NCBI RefSeq assembly: GCF_022394535.1
Contig: NZ_CP089414.1
Location: 3,410,001-3,474,000 of the forward strand
Length of the DNA stretch: 64,000 nucleotides
Direction: 5' to 3'
DNA from: Dyella terrae
Lineage (GTDB): Bacteria > Pseudomonadota > Gammaproteobacteria > Xanthomonadales > Rhodanobacteraceae
This document shows positions 20,202 to 31,075 of this stretch, piece after piece. Made by a program: the position numbers and the translations under genes. Under the pieces are notes generated by a model. That model had not been told where the DNA came from. It saw only the letters and a list, made by a program, of their open reading frames with translations, and did not search any database. Every line of letters begins with the position of its first letter. Positions within the stretch are counted from its first letter, which is position 1.

Positions 20202-20615
20202 TTACTCCTTGCCTGTCGTCATGAAGCCGACATGCACCATGCCAGCGTCCTTGGCGTCGGCGAGGACCTTCTTCACGATCTTGTATTCCGTGGTCTTGTC
20301 CGCACGGATCTGTAGTTCGGGCTGCGGCGACTGCTGCGCCGCAACCGCGAACTTTGCCTTCAGCTCGCCCTCGCTGACTTCAATGTCATCGAGGTAATAC
20401 GTGCCATCCGGCTTCACGGCCAAGTCCATCGGCGTAACCTGCTCCGTATCCGAAACCTTCGGATTAGCGGTCGGCAGTTCCACCGTGATTCGATGGGACA
20501 TCAGCGGCGCCGTGATCATGAAGATGATCAGCAGCACCAACATCACGTCGACGAGCGGCGTAACGTTGATCTCCGACATCGGACCGCCGGCATTGCCTCC
20601 GGTACTCATTGCCAT
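20202..20615 (-). CDS. exbD: ExbD-family TonB accessory protein (first copy)
   Basis: This 137-residue protein has the same plan as the next gene: the short cytoplasmic SEINVTPLVD block with the key membrane Asp, one membrane segment, then a periplasmic peptidoglycan-side domain. It follows exbB by 11 bases. The start MAMSTGGNAGG has a second in-frame Met two codons in; the upstream ATG is taken. It is part of the ExbB-ExbD proton-driven motor for TonB-dependent transport of siderophores, vitamin B12 or plant sugars. Confidence 0.94.
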   Translation of the reverse strand: MAMSTGGNAGGPMSEINVTPLVDVMLVLLIIFMITAPLMSHRITVELPTANPKVSDTEQVTPMDLAVKPDGTYYLDDIEVSEGELKAKFAVAAQQSPQPELQIRADKTTEYKIVKKVLADAKDAGMVHVGFMTTGKE

Positions 20616-20626
20616 GGGTCAGATCC

Positions 20627-21373
20627 TCACTTGCCTTCGACGCGAGCGCCGGTGGCGAAGAAGTCGTGCAGGTCGTGCGCAAACTCGTCGAACTGAGCGT
20701 AGGTCAGACGGTTAGAGCGGTTGAAGAAGTTGTACGCAAGCACGGCCGGGATGGCGGTGAACAGACCGAAGGCGGTCATGATCAGAGCTTCACCCACCGG
20801 ACCAGCCACAGCTTCCATCGAAGCGTTACCGGAGGCCGAGATCGAGATCAGGGCGTGGTAGATGCCCCACACCGTACCGAGCAGACCGATGAACGGTGCC
20901 GACGAACCGACCGTGGCGAGCAGGGTCAGGCCGCCTTCCAGACGGAGGCTCTCACGAGCAACTGCCTGGCGCAGGGCGCGATCGATGAACTCGGAGCGGC
21001 TCAGCGACTCGGCGAGGCGACCACCGCCGGCCGAAGCCTGCTGATGGTGAGCGACGGCCGAAGCAGCGTCGAGAGCGATCTTCGAGAACGGTTCGCCCTT
21101 GGGCTGAGCTTCGAGTTCGCGGATAGCATCCTGGGTCGAACCATTGGCCCAGAAGCCGTTGATGACCTTGTCTGCGCGGCCACGAACCATGGCGTTGCGG
21201 ATGGCATTAGCGATGATGAAGTACCAGGAGGAGAAGGACATCACCACCAGCACCACGAACACGATCCAGCCAAGGAAATCGAAGTTGTGGATAAGGTGGT
21301 CGAAGCCCATCGACTTCATGGCTTCGGCGTTGGTGGTACCGCCCGCGGGGGCCGGAGAAGTTTGCAGGAACAT
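20627..21373 (-). CDS. exbB: ExbB-family MotA/TolQ/ExbB proton channel protein
   Basis: This 248-residue inner-membrane protein has three membrane segments: one near residues 33-55 (FLGWIVFVVLVVMSF) and a pair in the conserved TolQ/ExbB core. The core blocks are LEGGLTLLATVGSSAPFIGL, GTVWGIYHAL and GEALIMTAFGLFTAIPAV. It forms the proton-conducting pentamer around ExbD. It lies 49 bases after tonB and upstream of both exbD genes. Length and topology fit the short, three-segment ExbB form without a long periplasmic N-terminal extension. Confidence 0.95.
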   Translation of the reverse strand: MFLQTSPAPAGGTTNAEAMKSMGFDHLIHNFDFLGWIVFVVLVVMSFSSWYFIIANAIRNAMVRGRADKVINGFWANGSTQDAIRELEAQPKGEPFSKIALDAASAVAHHQQASAGGGRLAESLSRSEFIDRALRQAVARESLRLEGGLTLLATVGSSAPFIGLLGTVWGIYHALISISASGNASMEAVAGPVGEALIMTAFGLFTAIPAVLAYNFFNRSNRLTYAQFDEFAHDLHDFFATGARVEGK

Positions 21374-21422
21374 AACGCTACCCTTGGAAAGTCAAGCGTG
21401 AACTGATTAACCGTAACCGAAG

Positions 21423-22082
21423 TTACAGCTGATTGAGATTGAAGTTGATCGGGACGCGGACATAGCCTTCCGTCTTTTGCCCGTTCCTTATGTTCGGATT
21501 GAAGCGCCACTTGCGTGCCGTTTCAATCGCGGCCTGATCCAGCTCGCGATAACCGCTGGACGCTTCCACCTTGATGTCCTTCGGCGAACCATCCACACCC
21601 ACCAAGATCATCAGCGTGACCGTGCCCTCGTGACGCTGGCGAATAGCCTGCGGCGGATACTTGGGCTGAATACGGCTGTTATAGCTGATGTCCTGACTTG
21701 CGGTGATATCCGGCGGCGGCTGCGGAGGAGCAGGCGGTGCCGGCGGTGCTGCCGCAACTGCGTTGGCCGAATGCTCTTCCACTGTCGGTGGCGGCGTCGG
21801 CGGCGGCGGGGTCGGCGGCGGCTTAACCTGCTGAATGATCTTCGGCGGGGGCTGCTTCGGCGGCTCCGGCGGCGGCGGCGGCGGTGGCGGCGGTGGCGGC
21901 GGCGGCTCGATAAAGTTCACCTGGACCGTGCGTTCTTTTTCTTTCTGTACCTGTTTTGGCGGTGCCATAGGCGCCACCAACAACAGGAACGCGAACGCAT
22001 GAAGCGCTATGGCTACGGCCAGCGCCCAGGTACGCCTCCAATTGAACGGCCCTTGGCCGGTTGCATCGTTACTTGAGGCCAT
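21423..22082 (-). CDS. tonB: TonB energy-transducing protein
   Basis: This 219-residue protein carries ExbBD-derived energy to outer-membrane receptors. A cytoplasmic N-terminus is followed by one membrane helix (WALAVAIALHAFAFLLLVA) whose His is the family signature. A Pro-rich periplasmic arm comes next, including a run of 13 consecutive prolines encoded by near-repetitive GGC triplets. The C-terminal TonB domain has PKYPPQAIRQRHEGTV and the YR-type block SSGYRELDQAAIE. It heads the tonB-exbB-exbD-exbD operon. The 197-base gap upstream (22083-22279) should carry the promoter. I looked for a Fur box and could not identify one with confidence. Confidence 0.95.
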   Translation of the reverse strand: MASSNDATGQGPFNWRRTWALAVAIALHAFAFLLLVAPMAPPKQVQKEKERTVQVNFIEPPPPPPPPPPPPPEPPKQPPPKIIQQVKPPPTPPPPTPPPTVEEHSANAVAAAPPAPPAPPQPPPDITASQDISYNSRIQPKYPPQAIRQRHEGTVTLMILVGVDGSPKDIKVEASSGYRELDQAAIETARKWRFNPNIRNGQKTEGYVRVPINFNLNQL

Positions 22083-22279
22083 CTGTCACTATCTGGAGCT
22101 AATTGATCGGTGAGACGTGGTCACGATTTCCAGTGGCAAATCGATCCATAGGGATGACATTTGCCACTAGACGGGAGCACGGAAAGGATTCAACGGTACA
22201 ACAGCACATGGCATTTGTATAGCACTTGTGAGGAAGACAAATGGACGTCTATCTGCCTCGCAGTTGTTACACGTCTGCC

Positions 22280-23569
22280 TTACTTGCTAGCACCCTGCGC
22301 CTTCAGCCAAGCCTTTGCTTTTGCTTCGGTTTCGGGGTCCTGTGCCGCCTTCTCCATGGCTGCGATCGTGCCCGGCTTGTCCTTCAGGCCACGGCACGCT
22401 TCGGCCAGCAACATATAAGCAGTGCCCTTGTGCTGCACGCCCTTGTCGATGCCCTGTTGGATGAGGCCCTTGGCCTCGCTGAACTTGCTGTCCTGGATGA
22501 GCAGCTGGCCAGCGCGGATGTTCGCCTCGCCGTCCTTCGCCATCGGGATAGCCTTCTGGTAAGCAGCCAGCGCGCCCGAGGTGTTGTCGGACATGTAGTT
22601 GGCGGCGCCCAGCAGTTGGTAGTTCTCGGCTGTCTGAGTGACGATGCCCTTGCTCAGACCTTCCTGAAGGACAGCGGCGGCCTTGGTCGCCGGCTCCTTC
22701 TGGTCACCACTGTTCTGCCCGGAGACCAGGTAGAGCTTGGCGAGGTTGACGTAATCCTTCTCGGTCTTGAGCTGACCGTTGGCCCGGGCCTTCTCCATCA
22801 GCGAGATGGCTTCCGGATACTTCTGGGCCTGCATGAGCACGGCGACGGCGTTGGTCAGCGCGTTCGGATCGTTGGGGTTGGCAGCGAGCTGCTGCTGGGC
22901 CACCTGTGCAGCCTGGTCACCCTGGCCCGTTTCGGAGTAGCTGGCCATCAGGATCTGGTTCCAGCTGTCGTTCGGCTTGTCGGTCATCGACTGCGCCTTC
23001 TTGATGGCGGCAATCGCTTCCGGGTACTTCTCGAGACGGTAGTAGGCATTGCCCTGCAGCGCGTACGACTCGGCAGTTTCCTTCTTACCTTCCGCACGCC
23101 ACTTGTCGACGGTGTCGATGGACAACTGGTACTGCTCATCGGCCAAGTAGAACTGGGCGAGCATGTACTCGAGCTGGAAATAGGTGTCGTTCGGCATGGT
23201 GCCGTTGTCGAGCGCGCGCTTCAACAAATCGATGGCGCCCTTCACGTCGCCGTCGTTGTAGTGCACGTTGGCGAGGCCTTGCAGGGCCAGCGCCTGGGCG
23301 TACTTGCTCTTGCTGCCGTCGACGATCGGCTGAAGAATCTGGATCGCCTTGTCTTTGTCTTGGTTGTTGACCGCGTCGAGGCCGTCGTTGATCGCCTTCT
23401 GATCTTTCTCGCTGGTGAGGTCCAGCTTCGGTTCCTTGCGCGTGGCGTTGGGGTACAGCACTTCCTTCTTGTCCTTGGAAGAGCTATCGCCCGCGATGAC
23501 CGGCGTGCTCACCACGGCCAGGGCCAGCGCCGTACCGGCAAGCATCTTGATCAGTGGAACACGCTTCAT
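22280..23569 (-). CDS. Tetratricopeptide-repeat periplasmic protein
   Basis: This 429-residue protein has a signal peptide of about 26 residues ending VIAG and a chain of roughly eight degenerate TPR helical pairs. Examples are SYALQGNAYYRLEKYPEAIA and AENYQLLGAANYMSDNTSGA. These solenoids usually bind other proteins. The ATG at 23569 was chosen because GAGGA precedes it and the signal peptide follows at once; an upstream in-frame start adds 38 non-hydrophobic residues. It lies on the same strand as, and 197 bases upstream of, tonB, so it may feed into the Ton system, but a separate tonB promoter is possible. The binding partner is unknown. Confidence 0.88.
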   Translation of the reverse strand: MKRVPLIKMLAGTALALAVVSTPVIAGDSSSKDKKEVLYPNATRKEPKLDLTSEKDQKAINDGLDAVNNQDKDKAIQILQPIVDGSKSKYAQALALQGLANVHYNDGDVKGAIDLLKRALDNGTMPNDTYFQLEYMLAQFYLADEQYQLSIDTVDKWRAEGKKETAESYALQGNAYYRLEKYPEAIAAIKKAQSMTDKPNDSWNQILMASYSETGQGDQAAQVAQQQLAANPNDPNALTNAVAVLMQAQKYPEAISLMEKARANGQLKTEKDYVNLAKLYLVSGQNSGDQKEPATKAAAVLQEGLSKGIVTQTAENYQLLGAANYMSDNTSGALAAYQKAIPMAKDGEANIRAGQLLIQDSKFSEAKGLIQQGIDKGVQHKGTAYMLLAEACRGLKDKPGTIAAMEKAAQDPETEAKAKAWLKAQGASK

Positions 23570-23798
23570 GGCAGTCCTCAGTGTAAGTTTCACGCGGTTA
23601 CAACGCGGGGGATCGCTGAGCGTAACCTGACTAGGCTGCAGATAACAAGTCGCACCGCGGCAACAAAGATTGTTAAAAATCAATAAGTTGAACCATACGC
23701 CGACGACTGGGCATGATTTTCAAGCCCGAGCCCCCTGTCATCCGTGACTTTTTGGCCTGGAAACACGCTATCGGCGGTAGTTTTTCTAACTTTAGATA

Positions 23799-23820
23799 AT
23801 GTACTAATGCATTAGTACAT
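23799..23820. promoter_or_regulatory. 22-bp perfect palindrome, possible operator
   Basis: Bases 23799-23820 are an uninterrupted perfect palindrome with half-site ATGTACTAATG. It lies 230 bases upstream of the TPR gene start and immediately beyond the gyrB terminator. Its size and AT-rich core resemble binding sites of dimeric regulators (TetR, MarR or LuxR types). No regulator gene adjoins it. Confidence 0.45.
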
Positions 23821-23824
23821 GCCG

Positions 23825-23873
23825 CAAAAGAAAGGCCGTCGGCGATGCGAATGGCTCCGCATCGCCGACGGCC
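23825..23873 (-). terminator. gyrB terminator
   Basis: Perfect 16-bp arms (GGCCGTCGGCGATGCG at 23834-23849 and its complement at 23858-23873) with an 8-base loop begin 7 bases past the gyrB stop codon. On the minus strand they are followed by TTTCTTTTG, a strong intrinsic terminator. Confidence 0.92.
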
Positions 23874-23879
23874 AGTGGT

Positions 23880-27454
<3,575 letters not shown>

Positions 27455-27475
27455 GTCAGCGGGTTCCCGAAGCAA

Positions 27476-27510
27476 GAACGCCGGAGCGTCTTTCGACGGC
27501 TCCGGCGTTC
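27476..27510. terminator. Stem-loop between dnaN and recF
   Basis: A perfect 12-bp stem (GAACGCCGGAGC at 27476-27487 with 27499-27510) occupies the 96-base gap between dnaN and recF. The minus-strand tail is TTCTTGCTTC, not a clean T-run, so it may attenuate rather than end transcription. Confidence 0.6.
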
Positions 27511-27550
27511 GCGTTCGGCTTGCCCCGTTGGGGCAAACGGGAAATCAACA

Positions 27551-28651
27551 TCAGAGGCGCAACGGCATGATCACGTGGCGCGCCTGATCGCTGTCGTCTT
27601 CCTGCACCAGGCAGCTCGACTGGGCATCACGCAGGTTTAGGCGAGCTTTCTCACCACGCAGCGCCGCTAGTGCATCGAGCAAATAACCCACATTGAAGCC
27701 TACGGCCAGATCCGACACGGTCGTATCGGCCTCGACCTCTTCCACGGCCTCTTCCTGCTCCGGGTTGTGCGCCACGATCCGCAGCTTGCCTGGCGACAAC
27801 TCCAGCTTCACGCCGCGGTACTTCTCGTTGGAAAGAATCGCTGCACGCTGCAGCGCACCTCGCAACACTTCGCGGTCGAGCGTCGCGTGCTTGTCGGCGC
27901 CAAGCGGAATCACCGCTTCGTAATCCGGAAAACGACCATCGATCAGCTTTGAGGTAAAGGTCACATCACCGCGACGAACACGCAGGTGATTGCGGCCGAA
28001 CTCCAGTTCGATCTCCCCATCGCCTGTTTCGAACAAACCGATCAATTCATTCACGCCCTTGCGCGGAATGATGATCTGGCGGCGAGTGGAAACCTTGCTG
28101 TCCAGCTTGGTTTCCTTCAACGCCAGACGATGACCGTCGGTAGCTACGCAACGAAGCGTGTGCTCCTGCAGATCCAACAGCATGCCGTTGAGGTAATAGC
28201 GCACGTCCTGGTTGGCCATGGCGAACGCGGTGCGTTCCATGAGATCGCGCAGCACTTCTTCCGGTAGCGTAACCCGCTCAACCAGCTCTATCTCATCGAT
28301 TGTCGGGAACTCAGTGGCCGGCAGCGTTGCCAACGTGAAGCGGCTTCGTCCCGCGTTCATGGCTACGCGATCGCCATTGAGCTTCAGCTCAATCTGCGCT
28401 CCATCGGGGAGTGCCCGAACGATGTCAAACAGCTTGCGCGCTGGAATGGTGATCTCGCCGTCGACCAGCTTGTCAGCCGAGGTCGTAGCGATCATCTCCA
28501 CTTCCAGATCTGTACCTGTCAACGACACTTTGTCGTCGGCGACCTTGACCAGCAGGTTGGCTAGAACCGGCAGGGTCTGACGGCGTTCGACGACACCGAC
28601 TACCTGTTGCAACGGTTTGAGTAGAGCTTCTCGTTGAATGCTGAATTGCAT
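27551..28651 (-). CDS. dnaN: DNA polymerase III beta subunit (sliding clamp)
   Basis: This 366-residue protein forms the dimeric clamp that tethers DNA polymerases to DNA. It begins MQFSIQREALLKPLQQVVGV, shows the three repeated clamp domains, including the VATDGHRLALKE block, and ends in the typical MPLRL that closes the peptide-binding pocket. Length matches the family. It lies 249 bases downstream of dnaA across the inferred origin and is followed by recF. Its start codon abuts the AT-rich part of the origin. Confidence 0.98.
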   Translation of the reverse strand: MQFSIQREALLKPLQQVVGVVERRQTLPVLANLLVKVADDKVSLTGTDLEVEMIATTSADKLVDGEITIPARKLFDIVRALPDGAQIELKLNGDRVAMNAGRSRFTLATLPATEFPTIDEIELVERVTLPEEVLRDLMERTAFAMANQDVRYYLNGMLLDLQEHTLRCVATDGHRLALKETKLDSKVSTRRQIIIPRKGVNELIGLFETGDGEIELEFGRNHLRVRRGDVTFTSKLIDGRFPDYEAVIPLGADKHATLDREVLRGALQRAAILSNEKYRGVKLELSPGKLRIVAHNPEQEEAVEEVEADTTVSDLAVGFNVGYLLDALAALRGEKARLNLRDAQSSCLVQEDDSDQARHVIMPLRL

Positions 28652-28900
28652 ATATGCGCTTCCCCAATCCTGCTTTTCTGTTTTTAAAAGAAGTTCTGTA
28701 GTAGTGGTAGGCGGCGTGGATAACTCTAAAATAAGAAATTACCCTTATAAATCAATGGTTAAGCTAATTATCGGGCTGTGTTCCAAAGAGCCTGATCACT
28801 GTGGGTCGATTGTGGATAACTTAGAGGTCCAAATCGTCCACCTATTATCCACAGGTTGCCACAGTACTTTTCAAGCAATCCGTGCACAGCCGCACCGCCT
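28652..28900. other. Chromosomal replication origin (oriC), dnaA-dnaN gap
   Basis: The gap holds two perfect DnaA boxes, TGTGGATAA at 28811-28819 and TTATCCACA at 28845-28853, and one single-mismatch box, CGTGGATAA, at 28715-28723. Next to the last is GCGG (28711-28714) and then TAG-TGG-TAG-TAG triplets (28699-28710), leading into AT-rich DNA at 28681-28690. This is the order DnaA box, GC spacer, DnaA-trio, unwinding element. A second AT-rich stretch spans 28725-28772. Together with the dnaA/dnaN flanks and the change in coding strand, it supports an origin here. The gap upstream of dnaA could contribute. Confidence 0.8.
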
Positions 28901-30256
28901 TTAGCCGGTCAGGATGCGAATGAGCTGTTCCCAATCCTGGCGCATGCGTGTGTCCGTCTCGCAATGCTTCTTGATGGTGCGGCAGGCGTGCAGCACCGTT
29001 GTATGGTCACGGCCGCCGAACGCTTCGCCGATCTCAGGCAGGCTGTGCTCGGTAAGTTCTTTGGACAGCGCCATAGCGATCTGCCGGGGGCGCGCCAACG
29101 AGCGTACGCGTCGCTTGGACAACAGGTCCTGCAGCCGGACTTGGTAGTAGTCGGCCACGGTCTTCTGAATATTGGGCACCGTGACTGCCTGCGCATGCGT
29201 GGCGAGCAGGTCGCGCAGAGTCTCTTCTGCAAAATCGATGGTGATCGGTTTGCCGTAGAAGTTGGCTCGGGCCGCCAGAGTGTTGAGCGCGCCTTCCAGG
29301 TCACGCACGTTGGAACGGATGCGCTTGGCCAGCAGCATCGCCACGTTCTCCCCTACCGCGACGCCCTTGTCGTGCGCCTTGGACAGCAGGATCGCAGCGC
29401 GCGTCTCGAAGTCCGGCGGCTCGATCGCTACCGACAGACCCCAGCCCAGGCGGGACTTCAGGCGCGGCTCCAGCTTGTCCACTTCCTTCGGATAGCGGTC
29501 GCAGGTCAGGATGATCTGCTGCTTGGACTCGAACAGCGCGTTGAAGGTGTGGAAGAACTCTTCCTGCGTGGTGTCCTTACCAGCGAAGAACTGGATATCG
29601 TCGATCAGCAGTGCGTCCACCGAGCGGAAGCGGCGCTTGAACTCGTCCATGCTCTTGGTGCGCAGCGCTTCGATCATTGAGCCGACAAACTGCTCGGAGC
29701 GCAGATACAGCACTTTGAACTCCGGGTTGCGCTCACGCATCAGGTTGCCGGCAGCGTGCATCAAGTGGGTCTTACCCAGGCCGGTGCCGCCGTAAAGCAG
29801 CAACGGGTTATAGGCGCGGCCTGGATTCATCGCCACCTGCATGGCGGCAGCCTTGCCCAACTGGTTCGACTTGCCCTCAACGAAGGTTTCGAAGGTGTAG
29901 TGCGGGTCCAGGTTGTGGTTAAAGGTGGCCGAGGGTACTTCCGCTACGGCGGGCTCCGCTTTGACCGGAGCCGGGGCGGGGCCCGCAGGGGGCTTGCCGG
30001 TTGCTGTAGCGCGGGGCGAACTGGAGCCCACCTCCAGGCGCACAGTCAGGTCATGGCCTGTGAGCTGGCTGATCACCGTTTCGATGCGGGCCAGATAGCG
30101 CTCGCGCACCGTCTCCAGCGTGTACGGATTGGGTGCGTACAGCTTCAGGCCATGGGTGTCGTCGCGCGCCTGCAGGGGCATCAGCCACGTATGCAGGTCT
30201 TCGGCGTTCAATTCGCCCTCGAGACGCTCGAGACAGCGCCGCCACAGGTCACTCAT
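28901..30256 (-). CDS. dnaA: Chromosomal replication initiator DnaA
   Basis: This 451-residue AAA+ initiator binds DnaA boxes and opens the origin. Domain I begins [16 protein letters not shown], followed by a Pro/Ala-rich linker (residues ~83-110). Domain III has Walker [17 protein letters not shown] and Walker [13 protein letters not shown]. Domain IV carries the DNA-binding signature [15 protein letters not shown]. Length and spacing are normal. The upstream gap shared with rpmH (30257-30468) has two ATATCCACA boxes near TTGACA/TTGACT elements, suggesting DnaA autoregulation. Confidence 0.98.
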   Translation of the reverse strand: MSDLWRRCLERLEGELNAEDLHTWLMPLQARDDTHGLKLYAPNPYTLETVRERYLARIETVISQLTGHDLTVRLEVGSSSPRATATGKPPAGPAPAPVKAEPAVAEVPSATFNHNLDPHYTFETFVEGKSNQLGKAAAMQVAMNPGRAYNPLLLYGGTGLGKTHLMHAAGNLMRERNPEFKVLYLRSEQFVGSMIEALRTKSMDEFKRRFRSVDALLIDDIQFFAGKDTTQEEFFHTFNALFESKQQIILTCDRYPKEVDKLEPRLKSRLGWGLSVAIEPPDFETRAAILLSKAHDKGVAVGENVAMLLAKRIRSNVRDLEGALNTLAARANFYGKPITIDFAEETLRDLLATHAQAVTVPNIQKTVADYYQVRLQDLLSKRRVRSLARPRQIAMALSKELTEHSLPEIGEAFGGRDHTTVLHACRTIKKHCETDTRMRQDWEQLIRILTG

Positions 30257-30341
30257 GGGAAGTCTTCAACCACTGGAAGGAGCGCTTTCGCGCGGGGTGG
30301 ACCGGAAAGTCTAACAGCAGGAAGCCAGCTTGTTGGTACGG

Positions 30342-30385
30342 ATATCCACACGGATATCCACAGGCAGTCAACAGGTTTTTGTCAA
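30342..30385 (-). promoter_or_regulatory. Putative autoregulated dnaA promoter
   Basis: Two copies of ATATCCACA (30342-30350 and 30354-30362), each one base from a perfect DnaA box, are spaced 12 bases apart. On the minus strand they follow TTGACA (30380-30385) and TTGACT (30366-30371), which could be -35 elements. The -10 elements are weak and overlap the boxes, as expected if DnaA represses its own gene. Confidence 0.5.
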
Positions 30386-30402
30386 CCCTGAAAACACCCC
30401 AT

Positions 30403-30433
30403 TTGACAGGGCGCTTTATTGCCCCCCCATAAT
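30403..30433 (+). promoter_or_regulatory. Putative rpmH promoter
   Basis: A perfect TTGACA (30403-30408) and CATAAT (30428-30433) lie 36-66 bases ahead of the rpmH start codon. The spacing is 19 bases, slightly long, so the assignment is tentative. Confidence 0.45.
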
Positions 30434-30468
30434 TTCCAACCTTTTTATCAACTTATTCGGAGGAAGCC

Positions 30469-30606
30469 ATGTCCAAGCGGACCTTCCAGCCCAGCAAGCT
30501 CAAGCGTGCCCGCACCCACGGCTTCCGTGCTCGTATGGCCACGGCCGATGGCCGCAAGATCCTGAACGCGCGTCGCGCCAAGGGTCGCAAGCGTCTGATC
30601 CCGTAA
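30469..30606 (+). CDS. rpmH: 50S ribosomal protein L34
   Basis: This 45-residue protein, [15 protein letters not shown] to GRKRLIP, is a small basic component of the large ribosomal subunit. It is short but unmistakable, with the KRTFQPS start and the RRAKGRKRL end. A GGAGGAAG ribosome site precedes it by 2-3 bases. It starts the plus-strand series rpmH-rnpA-yidC-mnmE, and rnpA follows 13 bases on. It is divergent from dnaA across 212 bases. Confidence 0.98.
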   Translation: MSKRTFQPSKLKRARTHGFRARMATADGRKILNARRAKGRKRLIP

Positions 30607-30619
30607 GCGGCTCGCCAGC

Positions 30620-31018
30620 ATGCGTGCCGCCGGCCTGCCGCGTGAAACGCGGTTGCGAAGCGCCGGTGATTTTGCAGCTCTGCGTCATACCAGCGGCCGC
30701 CTCGGCGGCCGCTGTTTTTCTGTGCGCTATCGGGTCAACGACCTGGGCCATCCTCGCCTGGGTCTGGCCATCTCCAAGCGCGTCTCCAAGCGAGCCGTCG
30801 ATCGCAACCGCATCAAGCGCCTCGTACGCGAGTCGTTTCGACGCGCCCGTCTTGAGCTTCCGTCCGTCGACCTCATGGTGATGGCGCGCGAGCAGGCCTG
30901 CGGCCTGCCGGGCCCGGAGCTGCTCGCCGAACTGCAGCAGCTGTGGAAGAAATTGCGTTCCGCCAAAGTCGAGATCACGTTGAAGCCGGGCGACCCGACC
31001 GGCACAATCGTGCGTTGA
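30620..31018 (+). CDS. rnpA: Ribonuclease P protein component
   Basis: This 132-residue basic protein assists the RNase P RNA in trimming tRNA 5' ends. The RNR signature appears as SKRVSKRAVDRNRIKRLVRESFR near residues 52-74, after an N-terminal GDFAAL segment. It follows rpmH by 13 bases and is co-transcribed with it. The usual small yidD gene between rnpA and yidC is not present; only 57 bases separate them. Confidence 0.96.
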   Translation: MRAAGLPRETRLRSAGDFAALRHTSGRLGGRCFSVRYRVNDLGHPRLGLAISKRVSKRAVDRNRIKRLVRESFRRARLELPSVDLMVMAREQACGLPGPELLAELQQLWKKLRSAKVEITLKPGDPTGTIVR

Positions 31019-31075
31019 CCTTCTCCACCCTCTTCCGCGGCACGGCGTCGCGGGATGCACCGGATCTGCTCCGCG

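Larger units (their letters stand above)
23570..23879. other. Intergenic region between gyrB and the TPR gene
   Basis: This 310-base gap has no gene. It contains the gyrB terminator (23825-23873), a 22-bp perfect palindrome (23799-23820), and AT-rich DNA at 23670-23700 and 23776-23820 that stands out in a GC-rich genome. The promoter of the TPR gene should lie here on the minus strand, but no convincing -35/-10 pair was found. Confidence 0.6.
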
